A stretch of 64,000 bases of DNA from Helianthus annuus (taxonomy: Eukaryota; Streptophyta; Magnoliopsida; Asterales; Asteraceae): the NCBI RefSeq assembly GCF_002127325.2, contig NC_035443.2, positions 30,431,930 through 30,495,929 of the forward strand, in the 5' to 3' direction. Shown in pieces: positions 21,755 to 31,754 of the stretch; within the stretch, counting starts at the first letter, position 1; every line of letters starts with the position of its first letter. Under the pieces are notes generated by a model, which saw only the letters and a list, made by a program, of their open reading frames with translations, searched no databases and was not told where the DNA came from. The position numbers were made by a program, and so were the translations under genes.

Positions 21755-22537
21755 TGATGCGTGTGGGTGTATATATATTTTAGGTGTATATTTTAAGCCC
21801 TTTTTACACTTTTTTGCCAAGTTTTAAATTTATAAAACACGATATTTACTAACACTACACACACATATGGGCAAGTGCACCCATCGTGGACGTAGTATAG
21901 TGTTGGTAAGATACCGAGGTCGTCCAAGGACACAAGAGCTTTTAATACCGGTTTATCCTCAACGTCTAATCAAATCAAAATGTTAGAAAAGATTTTTAAA
22001 ACTAAGAAAATAAAACTAAATGCTGAAAAATAAAAATAAAAATAAAAGTAAAATAGATAGACAAGATGAATCACTTGGATCCGACTCGTGTATAGTGTAA
22101 CCTTTGATTATTTTCGCACTTTTGCACTTGGTTAAGAGATTATCTTAGTTATTGTAGTAGGCCCCTCTTTTGAAGGTGACGTTACCCTCAACCCAGTAGT
22201 TTGAGTCAGCAAGGATACAATCCTAAAGGGTCGGATTATTGAAAGATAATTAATTAAGTTATTAATGCAAATTATGGTAGGCCCCTCTTTTGAAGGTGAC
22301 GTTACCCTCGACTAAGTAGTCTGAGTCAGCAGGGATACAGTCCTAAATAGCCAGGTTATAGTATTAATAGTAGTTTACTTATGAGGGGGTCAAAGAGTTT
22401 GGATCCCCGCCATCCAATACCTTTGGGTATTGAAGGAGATCCTACTAAATTTGACCCAGGTCCCTTGCAGGACCTCTAAACGCTGAACAAGGGCAAGACC
22501 CTTACCAAACCACTCCCTTAACCCCCGACCAGGTAGC
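21755..22537 (-). repeat. Element A 5' LTR, first part (before element B)
   Basis: Nearly identical to 16,046-16,830. Interrupted after CAGGTAGC by element B; the GTAGC target duplication is repeated at 29,805-29,809. Confidence 0.93.
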
Positions 22538-24231
22538 TGATGTGCGTGTAGTGTAATATAATTTTGATGTATATTTAAGCCCCTTTTTACACTTTTAGCC
22601 AAGTTTTAAATTTATAAAACACGATATTCACTAACACTAAACACACATATGGGCAAGTGCACCCATCGTGGACGTAGTATAGTGTTGGTAAGATACCGAG
22701 GTCGTCCAAGGACACAAGAGCTTTTAATACCGGTTTATCCTCAACGTCTAATCAAATCAAAAACTGAGAAAAAATGTTTTAAACTAAGAAAAATAAAAAC
22801 TAACTAAATGCTGAAAATAAAAATAAAATAAAAACAGATAGACAAGATGAATCACTTGGATCCGACACGTGTATTAGTATAACCTTTGATTATTTTCGCA
22901 CTTTTGCACTTGTTTAAGAGATTATCTTAGTTATTGTAGTAGGCCCCTCTTTTGAAGGCGACGTTACCCTCAACCCAGTAGTTTGAGTCAGCAAGGATAC
23001 AATCCTAAAGGGTCGGATTATTGAAAGATAATGAATTAAGTTATTAATGCAAATTGTGGTAGGCCCCGCTTTTGGCGGTGCCGTTACCCTCGGCTAAGTA
23101 GTCTGAGTCAGCAGGGATACAGTCCTAAATAGCCGGGTTATAGTATTAATAGTAGTTAACTTATGAGGGGGTCAAAGAGTTTGGATCCCCGCCATCCAAT
23201 ACCTATGGGCATTGAAGGAGATCCTACTAAATTTGACCCAGGTCCCAAGCAGGACCTCTAAACGCTGAACAAGGGCATGACCCTTACCAAACCGTTCCCT
23301 TAACCCCCGACCAGGTAGCCAACATACCTCCATATAGACCGTGGAGATATGAATGGTGAAAATCTTTTATTTTATATAGACAGTAAAATAATGCCAAGAC
23401 ACCACGGACAAACGATAAGGAAAGATCACCTTCAACATAAGTAACTAGTTATTAAAGTCATTAATACAAAACCAAATAAAAAGTGCAAAAGATTAAAAAT
23501 AAAAAGTATTATACTAAACACTTGTCTTCACCAAGTGATGTAAGAGACTTAGGCAAACATGGCCTTGATTGTCAAGAACTCTTACGATCAATCTTGGATC
23601 CCGAGACGACTCACACACTCTACGATGGACAATGGATGATGGTGGTGGATGATGGTGTTATGGTGGTGGTGGGTGGTGGATGAAGTGTGAGAGAGGTGGT
23701 GTGCCAAGGGATGAGAGAGAATGAAGCCAAGCTCCTCTATTTATAGGCTGAACAGAAGGCTGGACACGGCCCCGTGTCCGCTGGACACGGCCCCGTGCCC
23801 GTCTGACATTCTCTCACTTCATTAATTGTAAATGCGAATTACAATTAATGCGCCTGCTGTACTTTCACCACGCCCCCGTGCTCGCTGGACACGGCCCCGT
23901 GGTGGGCAATGGAAGCTTCTACTGGTTTGTCTTTTCTGCTGCTTCCTGGGCACGCCCCCGTGTTCGCTGGACACGGGGCGTGTTCAGACTCTGTTTCTTC
24001 TCCTTTGCCTTGGGAGGTGCCGTTGAGGGTCCGGGCAGTCCACTTTTGTTCCTTTTCTTGTATTTATGGTAGAATTAGTTGTCTTTTTGCTTCTTTTGTG
24101 ATTTTGAGCTCATTTCATCCTGAAAATACAAAAGGAAGACAAAAACACTCTTTTTCCAACATTAGTACTTAAAAAGGGTTAGTTTTATGCCTTAATTGAT
24201 GTGATTTATATGTTGCATTTTACACACATCA
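22538..24231 (-). repeat. Element B 3' LTR
   Basis: 1,694 bp. It has the same layout as the A LTR: a conserved GGCAAGTGCACC block, two copies of a segment of about 120 bp, a GGT/GAT-rich stretch and three dyad doublets (23765+23786, 23869+23890, 23951+23972). Confidence 0.94.
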
Positions 24232-25616
24232 AATACCCCCACACTTGAACTTTTGCTTGTCCTCAAGCAAAACTCTTTAAATGTGGCTTACACTCCCAAA
24301 TGGAATAGGTAGAAGAGAAGTTTTTTAGCTTGTCCTAGAGTGTCGGGAATCCAAGGTTTTTATAGGTTTTATTTATTTACAATCCTATTCGTTATGATTT
24401 ATTTTGAACGTTTCATAAGATGAATTACTTATTTGGGCATAGCATGCCTTATTAAAATTCCATTTATATACAAGTTCACATACCTCACGGGAGATCACTC
24501 AACACTCGGCCGAAGGTGTATATTTTAGTGAATCACTCGAGAGCGGCACGGAACTTACGTCTTCCATAGGCTTGCCAAGCAATCAATCCTCCTCCTTTTT
24601 AACTTTTTACCTTTGTAAATATCAAGAGGACTTTTGGGGTGAAGGCTTGGGTTTAAAGGTGGGTGGTTGGTTAGTGGTTAGTAAAAAGGGCGAAAATCGT
24701 AACAAGCGTCGGTTTTTCGTGAAGTACCTTGTTTTTAGTGATTTTTTATTTTGAAGTATTTCTCCAAACAAGCTTTTCTAGCTTTTGTTTGTTTTTGACT
24801 TCATCATCATCATTTTTTTTTTCTTCGATCGTCACATAAAAAGGTGAGTTTACGAAAAAGCGAGCTTGTTACTAAAATAAATAGAAAAAAAAATAAAAAG
24901 GTTTTTGGTGGGTAAAAAGGGTTTTGGGGTAATGAAATGAAAGGTTTAGGCTCAAAGGGGCTATCTAGGGGGATTTTGGGTAGGTAAAAAAAAATGAAAA
25001 ATAATGGTTTTGAAAGAAAAATGGTTAGTCCTAATGCCTCCATCATTTACTTACTTGGGTTTAAGTTGGTAAGGACCGGGAATGTATCGTCGTGGCAAGT
25101 TCTAGATTTGTAAGGACCGAGCGGCTATTCACACAAGAAACGAAAAATGAGCATTTAATCTAAATATGTGTATTTTTGTGCTCAATAAAGGCTCAAAACT
25201 CACTTTTGTGGGAATGGGTTTTTAATGTGACCAAGCATATATAATCGAATTTTTAACTAGACTTGTTATACCGTTTCATAATTTTCTTATGTTGGTTCTT
25301 TTTTTATCACGACGCTATCGGTTGTAAACTTGTAAAAATATAACCTTTTTAGAACTTGTTATTCCCAACTTAAACTAAGACAAGTAAATAAAAAAAAATG
25401 AAAAAGTTTTTTGAAAAAATTTGGGGTGTTTAGCGGTTCCAATAGAGTTTTGTGTAAGGCTTGTGTTTAGGATTTTGCAAAATTTCAAGGTTTTAGCATC
25501 CCCCCCACACTTAAATTACACATTGTCCTCAATGTGTCCAAAAATAAAGTTTTTGGTTGATTAGAATGTATAAAAGTGGGTTAAAAAGCAAAGATTTATG
25601 TTACTGGCATCCTGGA
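24232..25616 (-). other. Element B 3' non-coding region and purine tract
   Basis: No ORF of note. Homologous to 17,737-19,209 of element A, with small indels and loss of the (TA)n run. Confidence 0.8.
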
Positions 25617-25800
25617 CACGGCCCCGTGTTGACCGGGCACGGCCCCGTGGTCAAGTGCCAGTAACAAAAATTACAGAATTGAAACAGAAGCCTGGACACG
25701 GGGGCGTGTCCGCTGAACACGGCCCGTGTCCAGTTACCTGAACTGGGTGATTTTCTGCAGGGGCTCAGCACGGGGCCGTGTTGGTTGGGCACGGCCCGTG
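25617..25800. repeat. Dyad cluster downstream of the B ORFs (3 doublets)
   Basis: Dyads start at 25617+25638, 25697+25718 and 25769+25790. Three are of 11-12 bp with shortened cores (CACGGCCCGTG), yet the 21-bp start spacing holds. Confidence 0.93.
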
Positions 25801-26107
25801 TTGAGCCTTCTGTGATGGAGATTTTTGTCGGGTTGCTCTGTTCTTCGTGCATGGTTCCATTTTTCTCGTTCCCTTTTTCATCCATTACCACCATGAGTGT
25901 GTTTTATTCTCAAAACAACCATCAATCTTAAAAACCATCATAACATTGCTAATAGAGAGACATTACATAAAGATAAAAATTACATAAATATTAAACTTAT
26001 GGAGTTCTAGCCCTATGTTTTATTTTAATTTAGCAAAATTTCCAAGAAGCTACTAATCTTGGTTAGATAAGGCTTTGTAGAACTCCTCCTTTCGGGTGTG
26101 GTTCTCC

Positions 26108-26551
26108 TCATATGTCGGCAAGCCACTCCTCTACCTCCCTTGGAAGGAGAAAAGAGGGCTCGTTCGCATTAGTTTGAGGAGTTTCAACTTCCGCTGGAAC
26201 TTCTTGTGGGTTTTCCATAGGAGGTTCTGCGGGAAAGTCTCCCCACCCGGTAGGGTTGTTAACACCGAGTGCCAAGTTCCAGTCTTGTTGTGGAAGGACT
26301 GGTTCCATAGGGGGTGCTACCAAAATGTTTAACCTTTGGTGCAAAAGGTTAATCTCTTGGAAGCTGCTTTCAAGTCCCATTGTAAGATCGTTAATACGGT
26401 CAATGAGGACCTCCTCTACTGACGTCATTTCGTCGAGAGCTTCCCTTAGCGCTATCACGTAGTGCACAAGTGTAGCTTCAACGGAGAGCCTCCTTCCCCT
26501 TCGGCTGTTTGAGGAATGAACGGATGATGTTTCACTGTTTTCACTCGCCAT
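26108..26551 (-). CDS. Element B 147-aa ORF, function unknown
   Basis: Intact frame from ATG. The N-terminus is Ser/Arg-rich (MASENSETSSVHSSNSRRGR). A central stretch with Leu/Ile heptad-like spacing (EEVLIDRINDLTMGLESSF, INLLHQRLNIL) could form a coiled coil. The tail is Pro/Glu-rich and ends EEWLADI. No zinc knuckle, protease or polymerase motif and no signal peptide. It occupies the place where A has its protease-like module. A dyad doublet (26602+26623) lies just upstream of the start. Could be a gag-derived or accessory protein of a partner element; I do not recognise it. Confidence 0.5.
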   Translation of the reverse strand: MASENSETSSVHSSNSRRGRRLSVEATLVHYVIALREALDEMTSVEEVLIDRINDLTMGLESSFQEINLLHQRLNILVAPPMEPVLPQQDWNLALGVNNPTGWGDFPAEPPMENPQEVPAEVETPQTNANEPSFLLPREVEEWLADI

Positions 26552-26601
26552 TCTACGAAAAATAAACCAAAAGCAGTTTATATGACGAAACAGTTTCTGG
26601 A

Positions 26602-26634
26602 CACGGCCCCGTGCTCATTGAGCACGGCCCCGTG
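26602..26634. repeat. Dyad doublet upstream of the 147-aa ORF
   Basis: CACGGCCCCGTG at 26602 and again at 26623, 21 bp apart, about 50 bp before the ATG on the minus strand. Confidence 0.95.
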
Positions 26635-27005
26635 TTCATCTTTCTGCAGAATTTTGGAGCAAGGAATCTTGGGTTTTTAAGTTATTTTCTGAGTTTATGC
26701 AAGCTTTTTGACAGTAAATAACTCTAAACAATGTTACATAACATGTTTTTACCAAGATTCTATGATCAAAACTCATTGTTCCCTACCACAAAGATTGAAA
26801 ATTCAAACTTTTCATGGTAGTTCTTGAAGAAAGATGAAGAAGAAGGAAATGTCTAGAAGAGGAAAGGACAAGATGGGTTGTTGGAAACTTCTTTTAGACT
26901 TACCTAGGATTGTTTGAGAGAAGATTCCTTCAAATCTCTGTCCCCAAGTTGGTCCAAATGTGCAGGATTTTTGGCTGCATTTATAGAAAACGACAGCCTG
27001 CTGGA

Positions 27006-27119
27006 CACGGCCCCGTGTGCAGATAAAATTCTGACACAGTTTGTCCGTATTCTGATGTTCTGATCAGAGGGGAATCTTTTGGTGGACACGGGGGCGTGTT
27101 GGCCGGGCACGGCCCCGTG
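27006..27119. repeat. Dyads between the two B ORFs (one single, one doublet)
   Basis: A single dyad at 27006, and a doublet at 27087+27108 directly after the end of the 185-aa ORF on the minus strand. Confidence 0.93.
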
Positions 27120-27159
27120 TCGGAAAGCTGTCTTATGAAGTTTTGTCTTTACTAAGGAG

Positions 27160-27717
27160 CTAATCTATATGGGGTGGCTCTTGACTTGTTGGAACAACCC
27201 CAAAGTGCCTAAGATACCTTAATTGTCCTATACTAAGGCGAGAACGCAAGAGGTTGTCGGTGAGGGTAATTCCTATTTTCATTCTAGGTGGACAAGTCCA
27301 ACCCTTTCCCGGGCTCTCGTTAAAGAAGGTGTATGCCGAATCGCTCAGGTCTATGTATGCATCGAACGAAGTCGATGGGGAGTCCTTCACGGCACAATCG
27401 GCACAGGGACGACTATCATCCGCGTCTTTTCTAGGTAAGAAGGTATTTTCGGGAGCAACGAGGTTGTCGGAATGCGGTTCCAACATTTCCTCATGGTCAT
27501 CATCTTGGGATGGATCTAAAAAATCCTTCCTAAGTTCTTTTGACCAATTGAGAAGTAGTTCTTCTAGTTGAAATAACTCGTCAAGGAGCATTTCTCCTAG
27601 AATATCTGGCTGGGCGCATTCGAGGGAGAAATAGTGCTTATTTTTACTTTCGCCCCTCTTAAGGTTACAAGGAATCGGTGGGTCTATATAGTGGGGCCTA
27701 TAAGTGAGGAAAAACAT
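27160..27717 (-). CDS. Element B 185-aa ORF, function unknown
   Basis: Open frame starting MFFLTYRPHYIDPP. An acidic middle (QDDDHEEMLEPHSDN) and a Leu-rich helix (GEMLLDELFQLEELLLNW) precede the C-terminal segment RMKIGITLTDNLLRSRLSIG and LRYLRHFGV. The true start may be upstream: another frame at 27,800-27,684 begins MSDSNSFYFR, carries a CCHC-like motif (CRICGGEHEELKC) and runs into this ORF through a probable frameshift near 27,695. That N-terminus parallels the CCHC-like start of the A ORF, so both may be gag-derived. No known domain recognised otherwise. Confidence 0.5.
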   Translation of the reverse strand: MFFLTYRPHYIDPPIPCNLKRGESKNKHYFSLECAQPDILGEMLLDELFQLEELLLNWSKELRKDFLDPSQDDDHEEMLEPHSDNLVAPENTFLPRKDADDSRPCADCAVKDSPSTSFDAYIDLSDSAYTFFNESPGKGWTCPPRMKIGITLTDNLLRSRLSIGQLRYLRHFGVVPTSQEPPHID

Positions 27718-27800
27718 TTTAATTCCTCATGTTCGCCTCCACATATTCGACACCACAAACCATAAGAGTGCCGAAAGTAAAAAGAATTACTATCACTCAT
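27684..27800 (-). pseudogene. CCHC-like N-terminal fragment of the B leader ORF
   Basis: 38 codons with CRICGGEHEELKC, a C-x2-C-x3-H-x4-C arrangement close to a retroviral-type zinc knuckle. Ends at a stop just after overlapping the 185-aa frame, consistent with a single indel separating them. Confidence 0.5.
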
Positions 27801-27865
27801 GTTTGTGTCAGAAATTACCAACCGCCGGGATCTAACGGTTCTGTTTTCAGCAACTGAATCTTGGG

Positions 27866-27980
27866 CACGGGGGCGTGTTGAGTAGACACGACCCCGTGTT
27901 CAGCCTACTGTCTGACTTAAAATAGGATTGCCAGTTCCAATGATTGAGCACGGGGCGTGTTCAGCGGGCACGGCCCCGTG
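27866..27980. repeat. Dyads in the B leader (2 doublets)
   Basis: Dyads start at 27866+27887 and 27949+27969. The last pair is 21 bp apart when measured from the kept CGTG end, because the first dyad has an 11-bp core. It lies between primer site and first ORF, as in A. Confidence 0.93.
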
Positions 27981-28085
27981 TTGAGCCCTGCAGAAGCTAA
28001 AAATCTAAGAAAAAATCCTAAAAAATTAAAGAAAAATAAAAATATGATTAGGCCGTTGATTCCTAACTTTCTTAAAATCCTTGTG

Positions 28086-28103
28086 TCCCCGGCAACGGCG
28101 CCA
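28086..28103 (-). other. Element B primer-binding site
   Basis: Same TGGCGCCGTTGCCGGGGA as in element A, close to the LTR end. Confidence 0.9.
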
Positions 28104-28109
28104 AAAACT

Positions 28110-29804
28110 TGATGTGCGTGTAGTGTAATATAATTTTGATGTATATTTAAGCCCCTTTTTACACTTTTAGCCAAGTTTTAAATTTATAAAACACGATATT
28201 CACTAACACTAAACACACATATGGGCAAGTGCACCCATCGTGGACGTAGTATAGTGTTGGTAAGATACCGAGGTCGTCCAAGGACACAAGAGCTTTTAAT
28301 ACCGGTTTATCCTCAACGTCTAATCAAATCAAAAAGTGAGAAAAAATGTTTTAAACTAAGAAAAATAAAAACTAACTAAATGCTGAAAATAAAAATAAAA
28401 TAAAAACAGATAGACAAGATGAATCACTTGGATCCGACACGTGTATTAGTATAACCTTTGATTATTTTCGCACTTTTGCACTTGTTTAAGAGATTATCTT
28501 AGTTATTGTAGTAGGCCCCTCTTTTGAAGGCGACGTTACCCTCAACCCAGTAGTTTGAGTCAGCAAGGATACAATCCTAAAGGGTCGGATTATTGAAAGA
28601 TAATGAATTAAGTTATTAATGCAAATTGTGGTAGGCCCCGCTTTTGGCGGTGACGTTACCTTCGGCTAAGTAGTCTGAGTCAGCAGGGATACAGTCCTAA
28701 ATAGCCGGGTTATAGTATTAATAGTAGTTAACTTATGAGGGAGTCAAAGAGTTTGGATCCCCGCCATCCAATACCTATGGGCATTGAAGGAGATCCTACT
28801 AAATTTGACCCAGGTCCCAAGCAGGACCTCTAAACGCTGAACAAGGGCAAGACCCTTACCAAACCGTTCCCTTAACCCCTGACCAGGTAGCCAACATACC
28901 TCCATATAGACCGTGGAGATATGAATGGTGAAAATCTTTTTATTTTATATAGACAGTAAAATAATGCCAAGACACCACGGACAAACGATAAGGAAAGATC
29001 ACCTTCAACATAAGTAACTAGTTATTAAAGTCATTAATACAAAACCAAATAAAAAGTGCAAAAGATTAAAAATAAAAAGTATTATACTAAACACTTGTCT
29101 TCACCAAGTGATGTAAGAGACTTTGGCAAACATGGCCTTGATTGTCAAGAACTCTTACGATCAATCTTGGATCCCGAGACGACTCACACACTCTACAATG
29201 GACAATGGATGATGGTGGTGGATGATGGTGTTATGGTGGTGGTGGGTGGTGGATGAAGTGTGAGAGAGGTGGTGTGCCAAGGGATGAGAGAGAATGAAGC
29301 CAAGCTCCTCTATTTATAGGCTGAACAGAAGGCTGGACACGGCCCCGTGTCCGCTGGACACGGCCTCGTGCCCGTCTGACATTCTCTCACTTCATTAATT
29401 GTAATTGCGAATTACAATTAATGCGCCTGCTGTACTTTCACCACGCCCCCGTGCTCGCTGGACACGGCCCCGTGGTGGGCAATGGAAGCTTCTACTGGTT
29501 TGTCTTTTCTGCTGCTTCCTGGGCACGCCCCCGTGTTCGCTGGACATGGGGCGTGTTCAGACTCTGTTTCTTCTCCTTTGCCTTGGGAGGTGCCGTTGAG
29601 GGTCCGGGCAGTCCACTTTTGTTCCTTTTCTTGTATTTATGGTAGAATTAGTTGTCTTTTTGCTTCTTTTGTGATTTTGAGCTCATTTCATCCTGAAAAT
29701 ACAAAAGGAAGACAAAAACACTCTTTTTCCAACATTAGTACTTAAAAAGGGTTAGTTTTATGCCTTAATTGATGTGATTTATATGTTGCATTTTACACAC
29801 ATCA
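28110..29804 (-). repeat. Element B 5' LTR
   Basis: Nearly identical to 22,538-24,231. Dyads start at 29338+29359, 29442+29463 and 29524+29545; the last has CATG for CACG. Confidence 0.94.
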
Positions 29805-29809
29805 GTAGC

Positions 29810-30695
29810 CAACATACCTCCATATAGACCGTGGAGATATGAATGGTGAAAATCTTTTATTTTATATCGACAGTAAAATAATGTCAAGACACCACGGACA
29901 AACGATAAGGAAGAATCACCTTCAACATAAGGAACTAGTTATTAAAGTCATTAATACAAAACCAAATAAAAAGTGCAAAAGATTAAAAATAAAAAGTATT
30001 ACACTAGACACTTGTCTTCACCAAGTGATGTAAGAGACTTAGGCAAACATGGCCTTTGATTGTCAAGAACTCTTACGATCAATCTTGGATCCCGAGACGA
30101 CTCACACACTCTATGATGGACAATGGATGATGGTGGTGGATGATGGTGTTATGGTGGTGGTGGGTGGAGTGTGAGAGAGGTGGTGTGCCAAGGGATGAGT
30201 TGAAATGGCTCCAAGCACTCCTATTTATAGGCTGAACAGAAGCCTGGGCACGGCCCCGTGTCCGTCTGACACTCTCTCTCTTCATTAATTGTAATTCGCA
30301 ATTACAATAAATGCGCCTGCAGTACTTTGGCCACGCCCCCGTGTCCGCTGGGCACGGCCCCGTGGTGGGCAATAGAAGCTTCTACAGGTTTGTCTTTTCT
30401 GCTGCTTCTTGGGCACGGCCCCGTGCTCGCTGAGCACGGGGCGTGTTCAGTCTTCTGCCTTATCTGTTTTGCTTGGGAGGATGCTGTCGAGGGGTCGGGC
30501 AATCCACTTTTGTCCCTTTTCTTGTATTTATGTTAGATTTTGCTGTCTTTTTGCTTCTTTTGTTAATTTGAGCTCATTTAATCCTGAAAATACAAAAGGA
30601 AGACAAAAACACACTTTTTCCAACATTAGTACTAAAAAAGGGTTAGTTTTATGCCACAATTGATATAATTTATATGTTGCATTTTGCGCGTATCA
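29810..30695 (-). repeat. Element A 5' LTR, second part (after element B)
   Basis: Continues the LTR from CAACATACCTCC to GCGCGTATCA. Five dyads start at 30249 (single), 30332+30353 and 30414+30435. Where the other A LTR has a doublet at 17,267, this copy has exactly one 21-bp unit fewer. Confidence 0.93.
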
Positions 30696-30700
30696 GTGAC

Positions 30701-31660
30701 ACCCATATCTCCTAGAAGCCATCGTAACCAAACAATCTCCCATGTAGCCACAACCATAGCATGATACTCAGCCTCAGTAGAAGATATGGAAACAACATCC
30801 GGCTTCTTACTTTTCCATGAGATTAAAGAATCAGCAAGGAAAACACAGAAACCAGTAGTGGATTTTCGATCATTGGGAACCCTATCCCAAGCAGCATCAC
30901 TATAGGTACGCAACTCCAAAAATGATGTCGAGGGAAACATAAGACTCTAAAATTGAGTCCTACGAAAATATCTCAGGATACAAAGAATAGCTCCCCAATG
31001 AACAAAAGTAGGAGCAATAACAAACTGGTTAACCACATGAACAACATGAGCACTATCGGGTCTAGTAACTGTAAGATAAACCAAGCTGCGTACAATAGTA
31101 CGATATAGGCTCGGACAAAATAAAGGAACACAATCAGTGGGAGAATAACGTACATTGGTTTCAAGAGGAGTGTCTATAGTTTTGTTATCAGAAAGTCTTG
31201 CGCGCTAAAATAGATCAGACATATACTTTGTCTGAGAAAGGATATATCGTTTTTGAGATTGAGCCACCTAAATACCCAAGAAATACTGTAGTAAAACCAA
31301 ATCCTTCATAGCAAAATAGTGAGCCAAATCACGATTCAAGGACTCAATACCATCATAATCATTGCCTATAATAATCATATCATCCACATATAAAGACAAA
31401 AAGGATGCGTCCCGCTCTTGTACATCGAATAAACAATGCTGAATCGTGTTACTTGGAACAAAACCAAGGGAAGTAATCATTGTAGAGAATTTATCAAACC
31501 AACCACGAAGGACCTATTTGAGGCCATATAAAGCTTTCTGAAGCCGACATACTTCACTGGGTTGATGAGAAATTCCTTGGGGAGGAGTCATGTAGACCTC
31601 CTCATGGAGATCACCATTCAAAAAGGCATTCTTGACATCCATTTGACAAATCTACCACTA
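30701..31660 (-). pseudogene. Copia element H: reverse transcriptase and RNase H N-terminal part
   Basis: On the minus strand: [18 protein letters not shown] and a KALYGLK-type block near 31,510-31,660, then FLSLYVDDMIIIGND (catalytic YVDD, near 31,400), and finally RTYSDAAWDRVPNDRKSTTG, FCVFL and SSTEAEY (RNase H). Stops and frameshifts occur, for example near 31,200 and 30,960. The reading breaks at 30,700 where element A enters. No integrase, protease or gag is present in the window for this element. Confidence 0.9.
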
Positions 31661-31754
31661 CTAGCCCCTACGTATAAACATCTGTAGCGATCTCCTCCTG
31701 CAAGTACAAACCGTTGTGAACCGTAAACTCTGCTAGCGTCATCGAACGCCAAAG

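Larger units (their letters stand above)
22538..29804 (-). mobile_element. Gypsy-type LTR retrotransposon B, relative of A, non-autonomous
   Basis: Complete element: LTRs 22,538-24,231 and 28,110-29,804 (TGATGTGCGTG ... ACACACATCA), primer site TGGCGCCGTTGCCGGGGA on the minus strand at 28,086-28,103, purine tract at 24,232, and exact target duplication GTAGC on both sides. LTRs and 3' non-coding region are clearly related to those of A. The coding modules differ: a CCHC-like leader ORF, a 185-aa ORF and a 147-aa ORF. No RT, RNase H or integrase. The two LTRs differ at few positions, so it is young and inserted after A. Confidence 0.94.
16046..30695 (-). mobile_element. Gypsy-type LTR retrotransposon A (Tat/Ogre-like primer site), non-autonomous
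   Basis: LTRs start TGATGCGTGTGG and end GCGCGTATCA. On the minus strand the 5' LTR (21,755-22,537 plus 29,810-30,695) is followed by the primer site TGGCGCCGTTGCCGGGGA, typical of plant Tat/Ogre-type Gypsy elements, and the 3' LTR (16,046-17,736) is preceded by a GTGTGGGGG purine tract. The target duplication is imperfect: GTAAC on the left, GTGAC on the right. The 4.0-kb interior has a degraded gag/protease-like ORF but no RT, RNase H or integrase. Element B is inserted in its 5' LTR. LTR copies look very similar, so the insertion seems recent. Confidence 0.92.

Noticed and set aside
17267..27980. CRISPR-type repeat array or bacterial terminators from the regular GC-rich dyads
   Set aside because: Context is a plant LTR retrotransposon with tRNA primer sites; doublets are scattered in sets, with no unique spacers of constant length and no cas genes.
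17130..30536. Small frames full of HGPV, PCP and RGR heptads in elements A and B
   Set aside because: They are translations of the 21-bp-spaced dyads; 21 is divisible by three, so all frames look periodic. The peptides differ by frame and strand, and no frame is favoured.
30973..31164. 63-aa hydrophobic Leu-rich frame that looks like a membrane protein
   Set aside because: Out-of-frame reading of the Copia H RT region.
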